Source of the DNA: Hypericum androsaemum
Taxonomy: Eukaryota; Streptophyta; Magnoliopsida; Malpighiales; Hypericaceae
DNA length: 64,000 bases
Direction of reading: 5' to 3'
Assembly: GCA_963995505.1 (NCBI GenBank)
Contig: OZ023184.1
Location: 62,001 to 126,000 of the forward strand
A model generated the notes under the pieces. The model searched no databases. It saw nothing but the letters and a program-made list of their open reading frames with translations, and was not told the DNA's origin. Shown piece after piece: positions 23,004 to 34,159 of the stretch. The position numbers were made by a program, and so were the translations under genes. Position 1 is the stretch's first letter. The number at the start of each line of letters is the position of its first letter.

Positions 23004-26000
23004 ATGTCGAGTGGGCCACCAAGGAGGGTGTCGCCAAGAGATATACAAGTGGTAAGCTTCTTGGTGTTGGTGATTCTTTCATTGAGCAATACAAAAGTCG
23101 TCGCTTCAATCGCTTTATGGAGGAACTAAGTTCGTTCCTGCCTCTGGTGGAGATTACTTCCTATTAGCAGCCAAATAGAAAGAGAGGAAGCTGATGACTT
23201 AAGATATTAAATCTTTTAAGCCTCTTTTTCTTTAATTTTTGAGCACTTCAACAGTGATGCTCTGCAAAAATTTGAGCAGAGTTAATGTTTGGCCAACTTA
23301 ACACACTCGAGTTTTGTTCATTGCTGATGTCATGTGTAATTACTGCGGCTTTGTATGTCTGCTTAGTTCACAGTTTCTGGGTATATTTTATGGCCATTAC
23401 CTATATCAAATTAGTTGAATTAAATCTTCTTTTGTTATCTGGCGTGGACAACTTTTTTCCTTTCATTTGCTGGTAAACATATCAGTTCATTATCTACTGG
23501 TTTATTGCTTAATCTACTTTCAGGTGCAAAATCTTATTGAACGTTGTCTCCAACTGTACATGAACCGCAGAGAAGTTGTGGAGACATTATTAGCTCAAGC
23601 AAAAATAGAGCCTGGTTTCACAGAACTTGGTAAGATACTTTTGTTGTACTCATATCATTGTCATAAAATCGAAATCTTGAAGTCATAGACTGAAATGGAA
23701 CTTTTTTCCTCAAAATGTATACGTTGTAGGTTATGAGGATCCGAATGATAAGAGCTATGTTTACGCGTTTTTGCATTGCCATTGGTGCTTGAAAATTAAT
23801 GCAACTACTACATATCTGAATTAAGGACCCTATTTGACAAATAAATTATCACGTTATTTGATAGTTTCAAATTGCAGGGACCTATTATTTTTATGAAACT
23901 AAGTACGATTATTTTACTAGGAGTAGAAAAGTAGGAGGTCTTCGTGGTTTGACATATTGTACTAGCCTACTAGGCAGCCCTGTAGTTTGAAAAATGTAAT
24001 AGGAGGTCCCTGGAGCCACTTTTTCATATTTTTGGGACTAAATGACCCCTGACAATAAGTAAAACTAAAAGACCATGAGAAAAAAATAGAAAAAACATTA
24101 GTATAAATTTTTCGGAAGCTCTCTTTCATCCCATCCTCTACACCTCTCACGATTAGCCCAAACACACGGCTACCGGATTTTCAACACGGTCGACGGTGAA
24201 TCAGATGGAAACGATGAAGTCGGAGAAGCGATTGAAGTTGACGTTCATGGTGACCTGGCATTGCAGTGGCTGGGCCAATGCGCTGAGTCACTTTCTCAAA
24301 TTGGTCATTCTCTCACTTCCTTGAGTGATCAACAAGCAACGGGGCTCGACCAGCAGCACCAGGGGAAGCAGGTCTATGGGGCTCTCTACGGGTTGGGAGC
24401 TCCGGTTGATGTTGGGCCAACATCGCAGCAAAGGAGGCTGCCACAAGCGTGGACGCATGTGTCGGTCAAAACCAGGAAGGCGGCTGAAGGTTCTCTTGTC
24501 GGCTGATATTCCTCTTCTCATCATCATGCAAGAACTTGTTGTGACGACTGTTTGTTTTTCCGTTGCACATTTCACATTTCACATTTGTTGTGTCTGAATA
24601 ATTTTGTATCAAGGTATGAAATTTCGCTGCAAAATGTTGAAAAAATTGTTCCAGGGACCTCCTAGTATATTTTTCTGAATAGAGGAACTTCCCAGTACTA
24701 TATGGCAAACCACATGGACTTCCTAGTTTTTACTCTTTTATTTTTCCCTATTTTGTATCTGGGGCAAAACATCTTATTTCATTGCTGTGCTCCTGGTTTA
24801 ATGTTATAGTTTGGCAAAAGCTGGAAGAGGAGAATGGGGAATTCTTCAAGGCTTATTATTTGAGATTAATGGTGAAGAACCAAATAGTGCAGTTCAACAA
24901 GCTACTTGAGCAGCAGGTGCAGCTGATGCAGCAGATGACTTCTTCCATTCCTCCCATGCCCACTTCAAATGGATCTCATATTACAACTTGTGAGGAGTTT
25001 TCTTTTATTTTACGTTCCTTGACATAGTTTGTTCTATTTGTTCGTTATGTTTAGTTTTTTTAACTATGGAGTCTGCTGGAAGTATTTCTTTCATGATTTC
25101 ATCTATTCATTGCATTTAGTTTTCATGCCCTCTATGATTGAAGTTCTTTAACCTTCACTTTTGAACTTGTACGGGACCTTGTGCTTTGATCTTGTGACAA
25201 ACACGCCTCTTCTAATTCCGAGTATAATTCAGGTTGTAGCAGCATGACTCGGCTGGTATATTTGGTCCATAGCGTTTCCCTGAAAATGATATTCTCAATA
25301 GCTGAAACAAAACTTTTCGTTGGTTGCATTTTGAGCAATCCATCTCAATTTCGTTTTTCTCTTGCTTTATTTTCCCTTTTCTTGTTGGAAATTAAAGTTT
25401 ATGTTAGCTATTGTGGAAAGTTTCCTTCCAAGTCTTTGGTGTCACTTTAATCTTAACTTTGGGGCAAAAAGATGATATCTGTAGTTATTAGAGCACTGTT
25501 GAGATTAGTCGATTGAAAAGAGATCCATGGTAAAGGGCAACTTGTGTGCTCTATCTCTCTTGAAGGTTTCATGTCAAAGTTCTCTCAGATGTGTCTTCAG
25601 TTCTTTCAAGTTTGAGATTACAAAGATGGAACCATCAGAAGCAATGTTTACAGTCCATGCCATAATCTCCTTTGGAGGCCATGAAATTCGCAACGTTGTT
25701 ATCATTTTCTCCAACATTTTAGGGATAAAAACTGCTTGTGATACTGTCTTAATGTTTGCCAACTTCTGTTTCTTCATTTTCTAGTGCACCAGAATCCAGC
25801 CTGCTACACTCCAGAGCATATGGTACCAGCTATGAAGCCAGAAACCCTGCACCACACTATTGGTTCTGGTCTGCAAAATGCATTCAGCAATGGTGGCTCG
25901 TCGCTGCATCCAAGTATGCATAATGCTGTTGACATGTCTGTTCATGCTAGTAGAATCGACGTGGCACCAAATTTGATTCCAGCACAAAGCTCAAACATGG

Positions 26001-26827
26001 GTTTGATACAAGGATTTAATGGGGGGCTGATCAAATCAGAAGCAGGGTATTCCAGTGCATCCCAGTATATGCTCAGTGCTGATGGCAATGTCTTGGAAGC
26101 ACGCCCTATTGTTGATACATCAGTATCATCTTTCAATAGTGTAGAGTCTAACTCGCAGGCGATGCACGAGCCGCTTCTGGATGCAGATATCTCGTCACTT
26201 GGACAATTGGGCCATTTTCCTCGAAATTTTAGTCTCTCAGATCTAACTGCAGATTTTGCCCAGAGTTCAGGTTTGCATTCTTTTTGCCTTACTGTCCATG
26301 CACACTAGGGATGCTCATCGGAACATGTTCTCTATGTTGCTTTCGTTCCTGCATGTCTGGGTTTTCTTTTTGGTGGTTATGGAAGATGAATTTCAAAACG
26401 GGAAGGGCTGCCCTCACTTTGCTTTAAACATGGGAAGGGCAATCCTTTCCTTTCTTTTTGTTGGTGGTAATGGAGCTTCAACATTCGGAACCTTATGAAC
26501 ATATTCCTTGCTGAATATTAGATGTTTCGGGATATGTTAATCATCAGAATCCAGTTATTTTAACTCCTTCATTTTTCCTTCAAAATTTGCAGATATATTG
26601 GAGAGCTATTCTAGATCGCCTTTTTTAGGGACAGAGGACGAGAACTTCTTGGATTCTCACGAAAGAGAAAATCAAGGTTTGTTAATAATGAATGGTCGGT
26701 CTTTGATGATATTTGGGAGCGCGTTGAAAAGGGTGGTGCTGATTTGGCAGTGGGCATTGCAGGGGACAGTAAAAGGCTGGACAGTATTTCGGAAGGCATG
26801 AGCTACGATGATTTTGGAAGTGAATAG
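23004..26827 (+). CDS. Plant-specific protein of unknown function, TIGR01589 domain (322 residues)
   Basis: Six coding exons: 23004-23051, 23524-23629, 24810-24989, 25785-26270, 26593-26676, 26763-26827. Phases fit and the sum is 969 bases including the stop. The start MSSGPPRRVSPRDIQ followed by VQNLIERCLQLYM and VVWQKLEEEN-type sequence (split by an intron) is the hallmark of the uncharacterised plant domain TIGR01589, residues about 15-85. The remainder is Ser/Asn-rich and low in order, with FSLSDLTADFAQSSD and a C-terminal RLDSISEGMSYDDFGSE. No catalytic motif is seen, and no function should be assigned. The last intron is only 86 bases. A further intron (26862-26953) lies in the 3' UTR. 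Intron 3 carries a transposon. Confidence 0.88.
23921..24735. mobile_element. Non-autonomous MULE-like element inside an intron
   Basis: Inverted ends: left GAGTAGAAAAGTAGGAGGTC and right (complement) GAGTAAAAACTAGGAAGTCC. The similarity continues through GTGGTTTG and AGGAGGTCCCTGGA for about 130 bases. It lies wholly in intron 3 of the TIGR01589-family gene. The body (24100-24600) has a GC-rich part with open frames that I do not recognise. The target duplication is not clear (TTTTACTAG against TTTTATTTT), so the boundaries are approximate. Confidence 0.65.
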
Positions 26828-26861
26828 CAGCAGCAGCCGCAGCATATCTTGAAGAAATGAA

Positions 26862-26953
26862 GTGAGTATCCTAAAGTCATTACTCTCTTTTTTTTTCATT
26901 TTTCAAGTATTTAGGAAACTTATGTTGAAGGGTATCTTATCTTGTTTCTGCAG
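26862..26953 (+). other. Predicted intron in the 3' UTR of the TIGR01589-family gene
   Basis: Donor ATGAA|GTGAGT follows 34 bases after the stop codon, and a TTTCTGCAG acceptor ends the intron at 26953. It lies within the distance at which a stop codon is usually tolerated before a splice junction, so it need not trigger decay. Confidence 0.5.
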
Positions 26954-27059
26954 GTTGAACTTGGAGGGAATGTATATACAATTTTAGGAAGCAGAATGCT
27001 CAGTTGTGCTCATAAGTATTTTTTTTTCTCCTTTTCTTTTTACCTCTCCTGATCTGAGT

Positions 27060-28248
27060 AATAAATAATTTGTTGGTGTGTAAAGTTGTCCGAGTACAGC
27101 GGTGTAGTGAGAACTCTTCGTATTAGCTCACTTTTCCTTGCATAGGCTCGCTGATTTATTGTTTAGAACACTGCAGTTAGTTTGGCCCAAATTCACGGGA
27201 CTCCTGAGATATAAAATGTGTGTATCAATTATATATTTCTTTTGGTAGAATTGTATCAATTATATAAAAAAAACACGGTTACCATGTTCTGGCGTGGCAT
27301 GACTCGGTGATGATCTTCTTCGTATTCGAGTTCTGGGACGTATTCAATTTTAAGATTGAAGGACAATTGTAACGTAGATTTCTGTTGCTGGCATCTTAGT
27401 TGTGCAAAATGGAAGTTCATAGATGTTGTTCGAGAGATGAAAAGCAGGTACGTCGGGGACGGTATGAATCCAGTCCTTGCGAGACTTTGAAAAGTTATCA
27501 AATGTTACATAAGCGTCACTAGCTTGATGCGTTTTAAACCACACAATATTAAAATGAAAATACCAACACTACAACGCACCGAAGCAAACTTTTTCAAAAT
27601 TTAGTAGTGGTATCCATGTGGCATTTCAGGTTGAAGTGGCATGTTAGGTTGCCGGGCAGAAAGAAAAAAAATGTTCGTATCACTAAAATGTCAAACTTGA
27701 GTCACTGATTTGATATGTTTTAGATTACGGAGAATTAAAGTCATAAAGGCCCAAACCGCACATTACTAAACTGAAATTTTCCTTATTTATTAATGTTATT
27801 TACCAAACGAGTCTTAAAAGTATTGTTATAAAAGAGTAATTATTTCCTTATTAGCTTTTTTTTCAAATAATAGCTGTATATGGAATCCTGATGGTGTATA
27901 AGAAAACGTCAAGTGCCTGGATTTGATTTTTCCATCATTTTGATATATACAGTTTATCCGAAGATGGGATTGATTGTGTGTGTGGTCACATGAGATGAGA
28001 TGAGATGGTTGGGCAGTGCACATGGCATAAATTAATGAAGGAATGTAGTGGTTGGTTATTATTATATGCTTATATCTCGATTTTTTTTAGAAAGGAAATA
28101 TTATATATATCGATTTGGTGGATAAGCCACCGCAATATCTGCCTCCTAATATAGTAAGTCCAATTTTAATAATGTGTAATTCGACGTCTGAAAATCAAAT
28201 GACATATCACTTTATGAAACAGAAAATTCAAAGAAAATAAAATAAAAA
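27060..28248. other. Intergenic, possible unidentified gene remnant on the minus strand
   Basis: Between about 27544 and 27256 on the minus strand, two overlapping frames look protein-like: TFDNFSKSRKDWIHTVPDVP, then LKIEYVPELEYEEDHH after a frame change. This suggests a decayed gene fragment. I do not recognise it. The rest is AT-rich with nothing seen. Confidence 0.3.
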
Positions 28249-28497
28249 GGAAAAAGTGAACATAAGTACTCTGTGGTTTCACCGATTATCTTTTGGGTAT
28301 CCTGTATTTTTTGAACCGTAAAAATGTCTAACTTATTCACGTACAGGTTCATTAGTCCGGTTCAGAAATTTTTGACCAAACGGCGTCGTTCTGACACGTA
28401 CGTGGGATGTGAGATGTCATGTGAGATGTCACATGGTAGTGATAAATTATCAATTAGTACCAAATTACATAAAATATGCTCATAAAACAAAATAAAT

Positions 28498-28569
28498 GGC
28501 AATGGCTGGATTCGAACTTGGGTTCTCCAGGTGGGAGGATAGTATCCTAACCACTGGACTACAACGGGC
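28498..28569 (-). repeat. tRNA-like sequence 1 (72 nt, degenerate)
   Basis: Read on the minus strand it contains GTTGTAGTCCAGTGGTTAGG (A box) and AAGTTCGAATCC (B box) with tRNA-like spacing and exactly tRNA length. The start resembles plant tRNA-Glu, but the acceptor stem does not pair well and the anticodon position reads CCC. It is more likely a tRNA-derived repeat or pseudogene than an active tRNA. Confidence 0.6.
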
Positions 28570-28637
28570 ATATTGTTTAATTTGAGCATAAAATTTCCCT
28601 AACCATGTTGTTATGCCCAAAAAGATCAAAATAAATC

Positions 28638-28714
28638 CCCGTTGCTGGGAGCTTGGGATTCGAATTTGGGTCATTGGCATGAGAGACAGAACGCTTGACC
28701 AACTAGACTACAAC
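28638..28714 (-). repeat. tRNA-like sequence 2 (Glu-like, degenerate)
   Basis: The minus strand reads GTTGTAGTCTAGTTGGTCAA, then CTCTCA around the anticodon and AAATTCGAATCCC near the B box, closing with CAGCAACGGGG. The order and the CTC triplet recall tRNA-Glu(CTC). Stem mismatches indicate a pseudogene. Confidence 0.6.
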
Positions 28715-28978
28715 TACTAATTGATTAGGTGCATCATAAAAGTTATATATTTAATTTTTTAAGAGTTGGGACACGAGATCGAGTACATCTAATATACCCA
28801 TCTCTTAACGACCACAAGAAATTATACTAGAAATAGAGAGAGAAAGTTTAAGATTGGTTATTAAATGATTATATTATTTTCTTGTGATTAGGGGTTTTTG
28901 ATTAAATTTGGAAGGGAAGATAAGGAATCACGCCTAATGAAATAATTATATTAGGTTTTGCTGCGTTTGATTAAGAAA

Positions 28979-29050
28979 TTTGTGTGGTCTTGTTGGTCAG
29001 AATGTCTAGCTCTCAACCTCGGAGTACCGGGTTCAAGTCTCCTCAACAGC
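28979..29050 (+). repeat. tRNA-like sequence 3 (Glu-like, plus strand)
   Basis: The plus strand reads GTGGTCTTGTTGGTCAGAAT, then CTAGCTCTCAACC around the anticodon and CCGGGTTCAAGTCTCC at the B box. It has the same order and length as the two minus-strand copies but the opposite orientation, so the three do not form a simple tandem array. Confidence 0.6.
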
Positions 29051-30329
29051 TGAATTTATTTAAACTTTTGGCCGTGCTGGCAAAGAAGGTTTTTTTGGAA
29101 AATTATAAACAAATTTGGTACTAATTTGATAATTTATCTTTGACATGTCAGTAACGACTAATCTAGACCTCGGGACCAGACCGTGACCAAAAAATTGGAA
29201 TAAATTGGACATATTTTACGATTCAAAAATTACAGAGTACCTAAGTGATAATTGGTAAAATTACAGGGTACTTAAATATATTTTTCCCAAATAAAAATGA
29301 TGTTTTTTCCTATGATATTTCTCCCTCCATCACCTTCTTTAGAGTTTAGACCAAGTTTATTGGTGAGCGCGGCCAATTGCTTACCACTTGGTGACAAGGA
29401 AAAAACATTTTAAAAAATACAAATTGGTTGATTAATGGGCGAGCGGCTGGGCAAGTCATCTTCGATCGGCAACTTGTTTTATATTATTTTTATCTTAATT
29501 TAATCCTAATGACACATGACATAATATTATTCGTTGAAATAGATATTGGTAGATATTATTTGTGTGATTATAAAAATTAAATTTAGATACTGGTAGATAT
29601 TATTTGTGTGGTTATAAAAATTAAATTTATCTTTTAACAAAAATTAAAATTAAAAATATGAAAAATTAGTATTTTTCAATTCTCTATAAATAGAGCTCAA
29701 TATTGACATATTTTGATACTGTTGCGAGAATAAGTGAACAAGTAACTCGAGACGGATCCGGAGTGGTCGTCCCAAGGTCGGTCTATACTATGCTAAAGCT
29801 AGAGCTAGGCTACGGGCTACGATAGGCTACGGAAAGGAAAAGCGATACAAGATAAGTAGTTGTGTGTTGTGTTGTGGATGATCGTCTCTGTTGCCCGAGC
29901 TCCCTTTATATAGCACGTCTTGACCTAGCTCTATCCTTCCCGTGCAAGAAATCCCGTCCCGAGTGAATATTTCGTTTCCAAATCAACCTGGCTTAGAATA
30001 GGAAAATATAAACCATCTTCCTCATATGAACAGATCTCGTCTTCAATTAGGAATATGCCGGTCGTACCGACCAAGCAATTGTGTCCCAAAATCTTATTAA
30101 AATCTCAGAAATCCTGGCTCTACTGAGGAAAATATAAGCCACCTTGACCATCTCGAACCTTCCACGCAAAAACTCGTCCTAAGCCCGTCATCGCCCAAAT
30201 AACTTTCCACCTTTAGGGCCAAAACGAACTCTAAAGAGCCCAAACCTCTTGCATACCCGGACCAAAAAGGGCCTCTCGCCTTGAAGCCCAAGATGACCTC
30301 CACACCCGGAACCTTCTTTCCGCTTTCAA

Positions 30330-30700
30330 ACACAAAGCGGTACCTGCCGCCTACCGCTTCCAAGCCGCCGAGCGCCTAAAATAGACCTGCCTTACCGCTC
30401 GAACCCTCTAGGCAGGCTAAGCCTTCTGCCCGCAGGCCCCTAGGCGGTATGTGCCTACCGCCCGGGTTCCCAAACCGGCGCCATCCACCCGCTCGCACCA
30501 ACAAGGCGGTATACCGCCTCCCACCTTGAAGTGAACCGAGCTCCATCCTTTCTGCCCGCAGGCTCCTAGGCGGTATATACCTACCGCCCATCAGTCCTAG
30601 GTGGCTCGTGCTTACCGCCTACGAGCCCAAATAGGCTTCCTACCGCCCGAGCGCCTTCCGCTTACACATCGAAGGTGGTATGCCGCCTCGTAACAGGCTA
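30330..30700. repeat. GGCGGTA/TACCGCC palindromic repeats
   Basis: Several copies of GGCGGTAT and ACCGCC face each other within this GC-rich block, for example GGCGGTATGTGCCTACCGCC at about 30442 and a similar copy at 30569. The block continues to 31000 with repeated CCATCCGGNNTCCCGC units. The function is unknown. Confidence 0.6.
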
Positions 30701-31039
30701 GACGGCCTAATGGGCCATGCACCAACGAGCCCGGGTCACTCTACTTGGAGTATTAATTTCGTACTTCAACAATCTTCCCGCCTTAGGCTTTCCGCTGTTG
30801 ACTCACGGACCGAAGTGTCCAACCCAGACACCCCACTTCAAAGGACAAAGCACACTCCGGGCTCCCGCCTCGAAGATCAAAGTGACCATCCGGGCTTCCA
30901 CCTTGTAGGTCGAAGCAACCATCCGGCCTCCCGCTTTCAAAGCCAAAGCAATATCCGGACTCCCGCCTCGAGGGCCAAAGCATCATTTTGCTTCCCACCA
31001 TGAGGACCAAAGTATCCTCCCGCTTTGACCTATATTTTT

Positions 31040-31560
31040 GACCTACTTCCGCTTAGAATCTGAAGACATGATAAACTACAAAGTCGTAGATTTATATCTT
31101 GGCTTCGCAAAGCAACTTGAATCGTCTCAATCCAAGCTCCGGATAGAAAGTTATGAGTATTTTACTGAGAAGCATCACCCAGGCGGGCGGGAAGCGGACC
31201 GAACCGTGCTTCCGCCTTGGTCTTGCAAGCGGGAAGCGGACCGGACCGAACCGATTCAAAGTGTGCTCATCTTGAAGTAGATTTCTGACCACATTCTGCT
31301 TCGAATTGGAAAAAGTTGTAAACTACAAAGTTGTAGATATTTGTCTTGCCTTTCCATAGCCGAAAGAATCAGCTCAATCCAATATTCGAGTCAAAATCTA
31401 CCGCCGATCTACCAAAGTCTGTCAGAACTCAAAGAGCAAGCTAATACCAAGAGTTGGCACTTTGTTTAGTCCCGCTTCTGATTCAAATTAGGCAAGGTTC
31501 TTGAAAACAAAGTTCTAGATACATGTCTCTCCTTTCCATACCCGCAAGAATCTCCTCATT
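31040..31560 (+). repeat. Copies of the AAAGTTGTAGAT repeat family
   Basis: Three tandem degenerate copies each hold a core like ACTACAAAGTTGTAGAT, followed after about 25 bases by an AAGCAACTTGAATC-like segment and a CTCAATCCAA-like segment. The same unit is found at 39795-40260 and 57240-57375. Confidence 0.65.
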
Positions 31561-31904
31561 CCAACCGGTCACTTTGGGACCACATCGGTCATCGGTCATC
31601 CGGTCACTTTGAAATCACACCGGGTACCTCAAAATATGTTGACAATGCCGATATTATTTTTGTACCTCAATGGGAACTGTAAAACTAATTTTTGTATATT
31701 CATTACAATTTATATATAAACATAAATTAATTATAGATAATATATGGATAAAAAAGAATTTAATTATTTATTTGATAAGCGGATTGGATGAGATCAACAA
31801 TAAAGATGGTAAAAAATTGAGTTGGATTAAGTTGTATTTTGATCAGAGAAAAATTAATTAATTATTAATTAATAAATTAATTTCGCTCACCAATAAATAT
31901 AGTC

Positions 31905-32390
31905 TAGTCTTACATTTGGATGGCGCCTTGCAATATCAACTAATCTTTTTTCCGTTCTACCAAAAAAAAACTAATATTTTTTCCGGTATATGCTTTTCAT
32001 GTCGCGACTTCATTCTATTTGCATGATTTTGGATAGCTTCAGCTACTTAGATTTATTTTCGGCATGTCAACGTCGTCATCTTTTCCTTCCCCCTTTCCTT
32101 TCTGGAAAAGATAGAAGATAATTTTTTTTCTCTTCCATCTTCGAATGCTCTCGGTTTTATTTTTATAGGGTTAAGAGTTAACAAGGGTACCTTTTGTCTA
32201 AAAATTGGTCAAGATAAAATATTATTTTGTGGTCAACAATTTTTAAAATCACCAGATAAAATAGGGGAAGGGAGGAGAAAGAGAGAGAGAGAAAATCTGT
32301 AGGGAGTTGAGGAGCTTTGGGTCATCATCACCTCACCTCACCTCTGGAAGAAGAAGAAGCCCAGCTAGCTTGTTCATATCGTCTTATGGG
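31905..32390 (+). promoter_or_regulatory. Upstream region and 5' leader of lycopene beta-cyclase
   Basis: AT-rich DNA is followed by GA-rich leader-like sequence (32270-32370). A donor TTATGG|GTAAGC at 32389/32390 and an acceptor CAG at 32558 define a likely intron in the 5' UTR of about 169 bases. The start codon follows at 32615. No convincing TATA box was identified. Confidence 0.5.
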
Positions 32391-32614
32391 TAAGCAACCT
32401 CAGCCTCACATATAATCTCCGCTACCCAACTGGATTTGAACTTGTTTATTGTTTCTTCTTCTTTTTCCCCCTTATTCTTATGTTCTTCTGTTTTTTTTTT
32501 TTGACTTCTTGTTGAGAATTGAAGTGGTAGAATTTTGTTGCATGTATGTATCCAGCAGGGGTGGACCTCTTCAATTGACTCTATCTATAGAGATTCTTGG
32601 AAGAAGAAGAAGCC

Positions 32615-34159
32615 ATGGATACTTTACTCAAAACACCCAACAAGCTAGAGTTTTTGCCATGGATGATGCTTCGTGGGGAGAAATTAAGTAATTTGGTCTC
32701 GCACCAGCACCAGCACCAGCACCAGCACCAGCACCAGGTGCTTGGGTTGTGTGCTAGTAGTAACAACAAGTCCTATAGGAGAAAGGGTGGAAATGGGTGT
32801 GTTAGGGCCACTAGTAGTAGTGCCCTTTTGGAGCTCGTGCCCGGCCGAACTAAGAAAGAAAGTCTCGATTTTGAGCTGCCCATGTACGACCCTTCCAAGG
32901 GACTCATGGTGGACCTCGCTGTCGTTGGAGGCGGCCCTGCTGGCCTCGCTGTCGCACAGCAGGTCTCCGAGGCTGGACTCTCCGTTTGCGCCATCGATCC
33001 GTCGCCTAAGCTCATCTGGCCTAATAACTACGGAGTCTGGGTGGACGAATTCGAGGCCATGGATTTGCTTGACTGTCTTGACACCACTTGGTCCGGGGCG
33101 GTTGTGTACATCGACGACAAGACGAGGAAGGATCTTGGCAGGCCTTACGGGAGGGTTAACAGGAAGCAGCTGAAATCTAAGATGCTGCAAAAGTGCATTA
33201 CCAATGGCGTACGGTTTCACCAAGCCAAAGTGATCAAGGTTATACACGAGGAGTCGAAATCTCTGTTGATTTGCGATGATGGTGTCACTATCCAGGCAGC
33301 TGTGGTTCTTGATGCAACTGGCTTTTCCAGATGCCTTGTTCAGTATGATAAGCCATACAATCCCGGTTACCAAGTGGCTTATGGGATTTTGGCAGAGGTG
33401 GAAGAGCACCCGTTCGATGTAGATAAGATGCTTTTCATGGACTGGAGGGATTCACATCTCACTGATAATTTGGAGCTCAAGGAGAAAAACAGCAAGATTC
33501 CTACTTTCCTATACGCGATGCCCTTTTCGTCAAACTTGATATTTCTTGAAGAGACGTCGCTTGTAGCCCGGCCTGGACTTGCAATGGAAGACATCCAGGA
33601 AAGAATGGCGGCTAGACTAAGGCATTTAGGCATCAAAGTTAAAAGCATCGAGGAGGATGAGCATTGCGTGATCCCCATGGGCGGGCCTCTCCCGGTGCTT
33701 CCTCAAAGAGTCATCGGAATTGGTGGAACGGCCGGAATGGTACATCCTTCAACTGGATATATGGTGGCTAGAACACTAGCTGCAGCTCCGATTGTTGCTA
33801 GCGCTATTGTCCAATACCTTAATAATAATTCTGGTGGGGGAGACGAAGTTTCTTCGAAAGTTTGGAGCGATTTGTGGCCGATAGAGAGGAGGAGACAGCG
33901 GGAGTTCTTCTGCTTTGGTATGGATATCTTGCTGAAGTTGGATTTACAAGGAACGAAACGCTTCTTCAATGCATTTTTTGACCTGGAACCTCGGTACTGG
34001 CATGGATTCCTGTCATCTAGACTGTTTCTTCCGGAGCTCATATTTTTCGGGCTGTCGCTCTTCTCGCAGGCCTCTAATACTTCTAGGTTTGAGATTATGG
34101 CCAAGGGAACCCTTCCTTTGGCTAACATGATCAACAATTTGCTACAGGATAAAGAATAG
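32615..34159 (+). CDS. LCYB: Lycopene beta-cyclase, chloroplast precursor (514 residues)
   Basis: The enzyme forms beta rings at the ends of lycopene to give beta-carotene via gamma-carotene, on plastid membranes. The coding region is one exon, as usual for this gene. Residues 1 to about 75 are the transit peptide. They include a His-Gln repeat at about 30-41 encoded by CACCAG repeats. The dinucleotide-binding motif VVGGGPAGLA is at 103-112, followed by LIWPNNYGVWVDEF (133-146), DATGFSR (233-239), the catalytic FLEET motif (310-314), GGTAGMVHPSTGYMVARTL (370-388) and RRRQREFFCFGMDILL (425-440). The alternative in-frame upstream codons are not ATG. Beta- rather than epsilon-cyclase is indicated by the overall sequence. 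Codon use and motifs look intact. Confidence 0.97.
   Translation: MDTLLKTPNKLEFLPWMMLRGEKLSNLVSHQHQHQHQHQHQVLGLCASSNNKSYRRKGGNGCVRATSSSALLELVPGRTKKESLDFELPMYDPSKGLMVDLAVVGGGPAGLAVAQQVSEAGLSVCAIDPSPKLIWPNNYGVWVDEFEAMDLLDCLDTTWSGAVVYIDDKTRKDLGRPYGRVNRKQLKSKMLQKCITNGVRFHQAKVIKVIHEESKSLLICDDGVTIQAAVVLDATGFSRCLVQYDKPYNPGYQVAYGILAEVEEHPFDVDKMLFMDWRDSHLTDNLELKEKNSKIPTFLYAMPFSSNLIFLEETSLVARPGLAMEDIQERMAARLRHLGIKVKSIEEDEHCVIPMGGPLPVLPQRVIGIGGTAGMVHPSTGYMVARTLAAAPIVASAIVQYLNNNSGGGDEVSSKVWSDLWPIERRRQREFFCFGMDILLKLDLQGTKRFFNAFFDLEPRYWHGFLSSRLFLPELIFFGLSLFSQASNTSRFEIMAKGTLPLANMINNLLQDKE

Larger units (their letters stand above)
28249..29288. mobile_element. Non-autonomous MULE (family B) containing three tRNA-like sequences
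   Basis: A perfect 9-bp duplication AAATAAAAA flanks it (28240-28248 and 29289-29297). The ends are GGAAAAAGTGAACATAAGTAC and the complement of GTACTTAAATATATTTTTCCC. This relates it to the element at 20445-21817. Similarity runs through CGGCGTCGTTCTGAC on the left and CTCGGGACCAGACCGTGACC on the right. The interior differs from the relative and is mostly made of three tRNA-like units. Confidence 0.88.
29349..31904. mobile_element. PIF/Harbinger-like TIR element with GC-rich, LTR-like interior
   Basis: The ends are GACCAAGTTTATTGGTGAGC on the left and, on the complement, GACTATATTTATTGGTGAGC on the right. The left flank is TTA; the right is TAG, so the duplication is imperfect. The outer sequences (TTTGTGTGGTTATAAAAATT inside the left end, TTTATATATAAAC inside the right) match the element at 56864-57714, which has a clean TTA duplication. 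The interior 29710-31645 has TGTTG and TTGACA-type borders, a minus-strand TATA-like TATATAAAGG at about 29914-29905 and no transposase. A nested LTR cannot be excluded. Confidence 0.55.

Noticed and set aside
28498..29050. Functional tRNA genes
   Set aside because: Acceptor stems do not pair well and B boxes deviate; kept as tRNA-like repeats instead.
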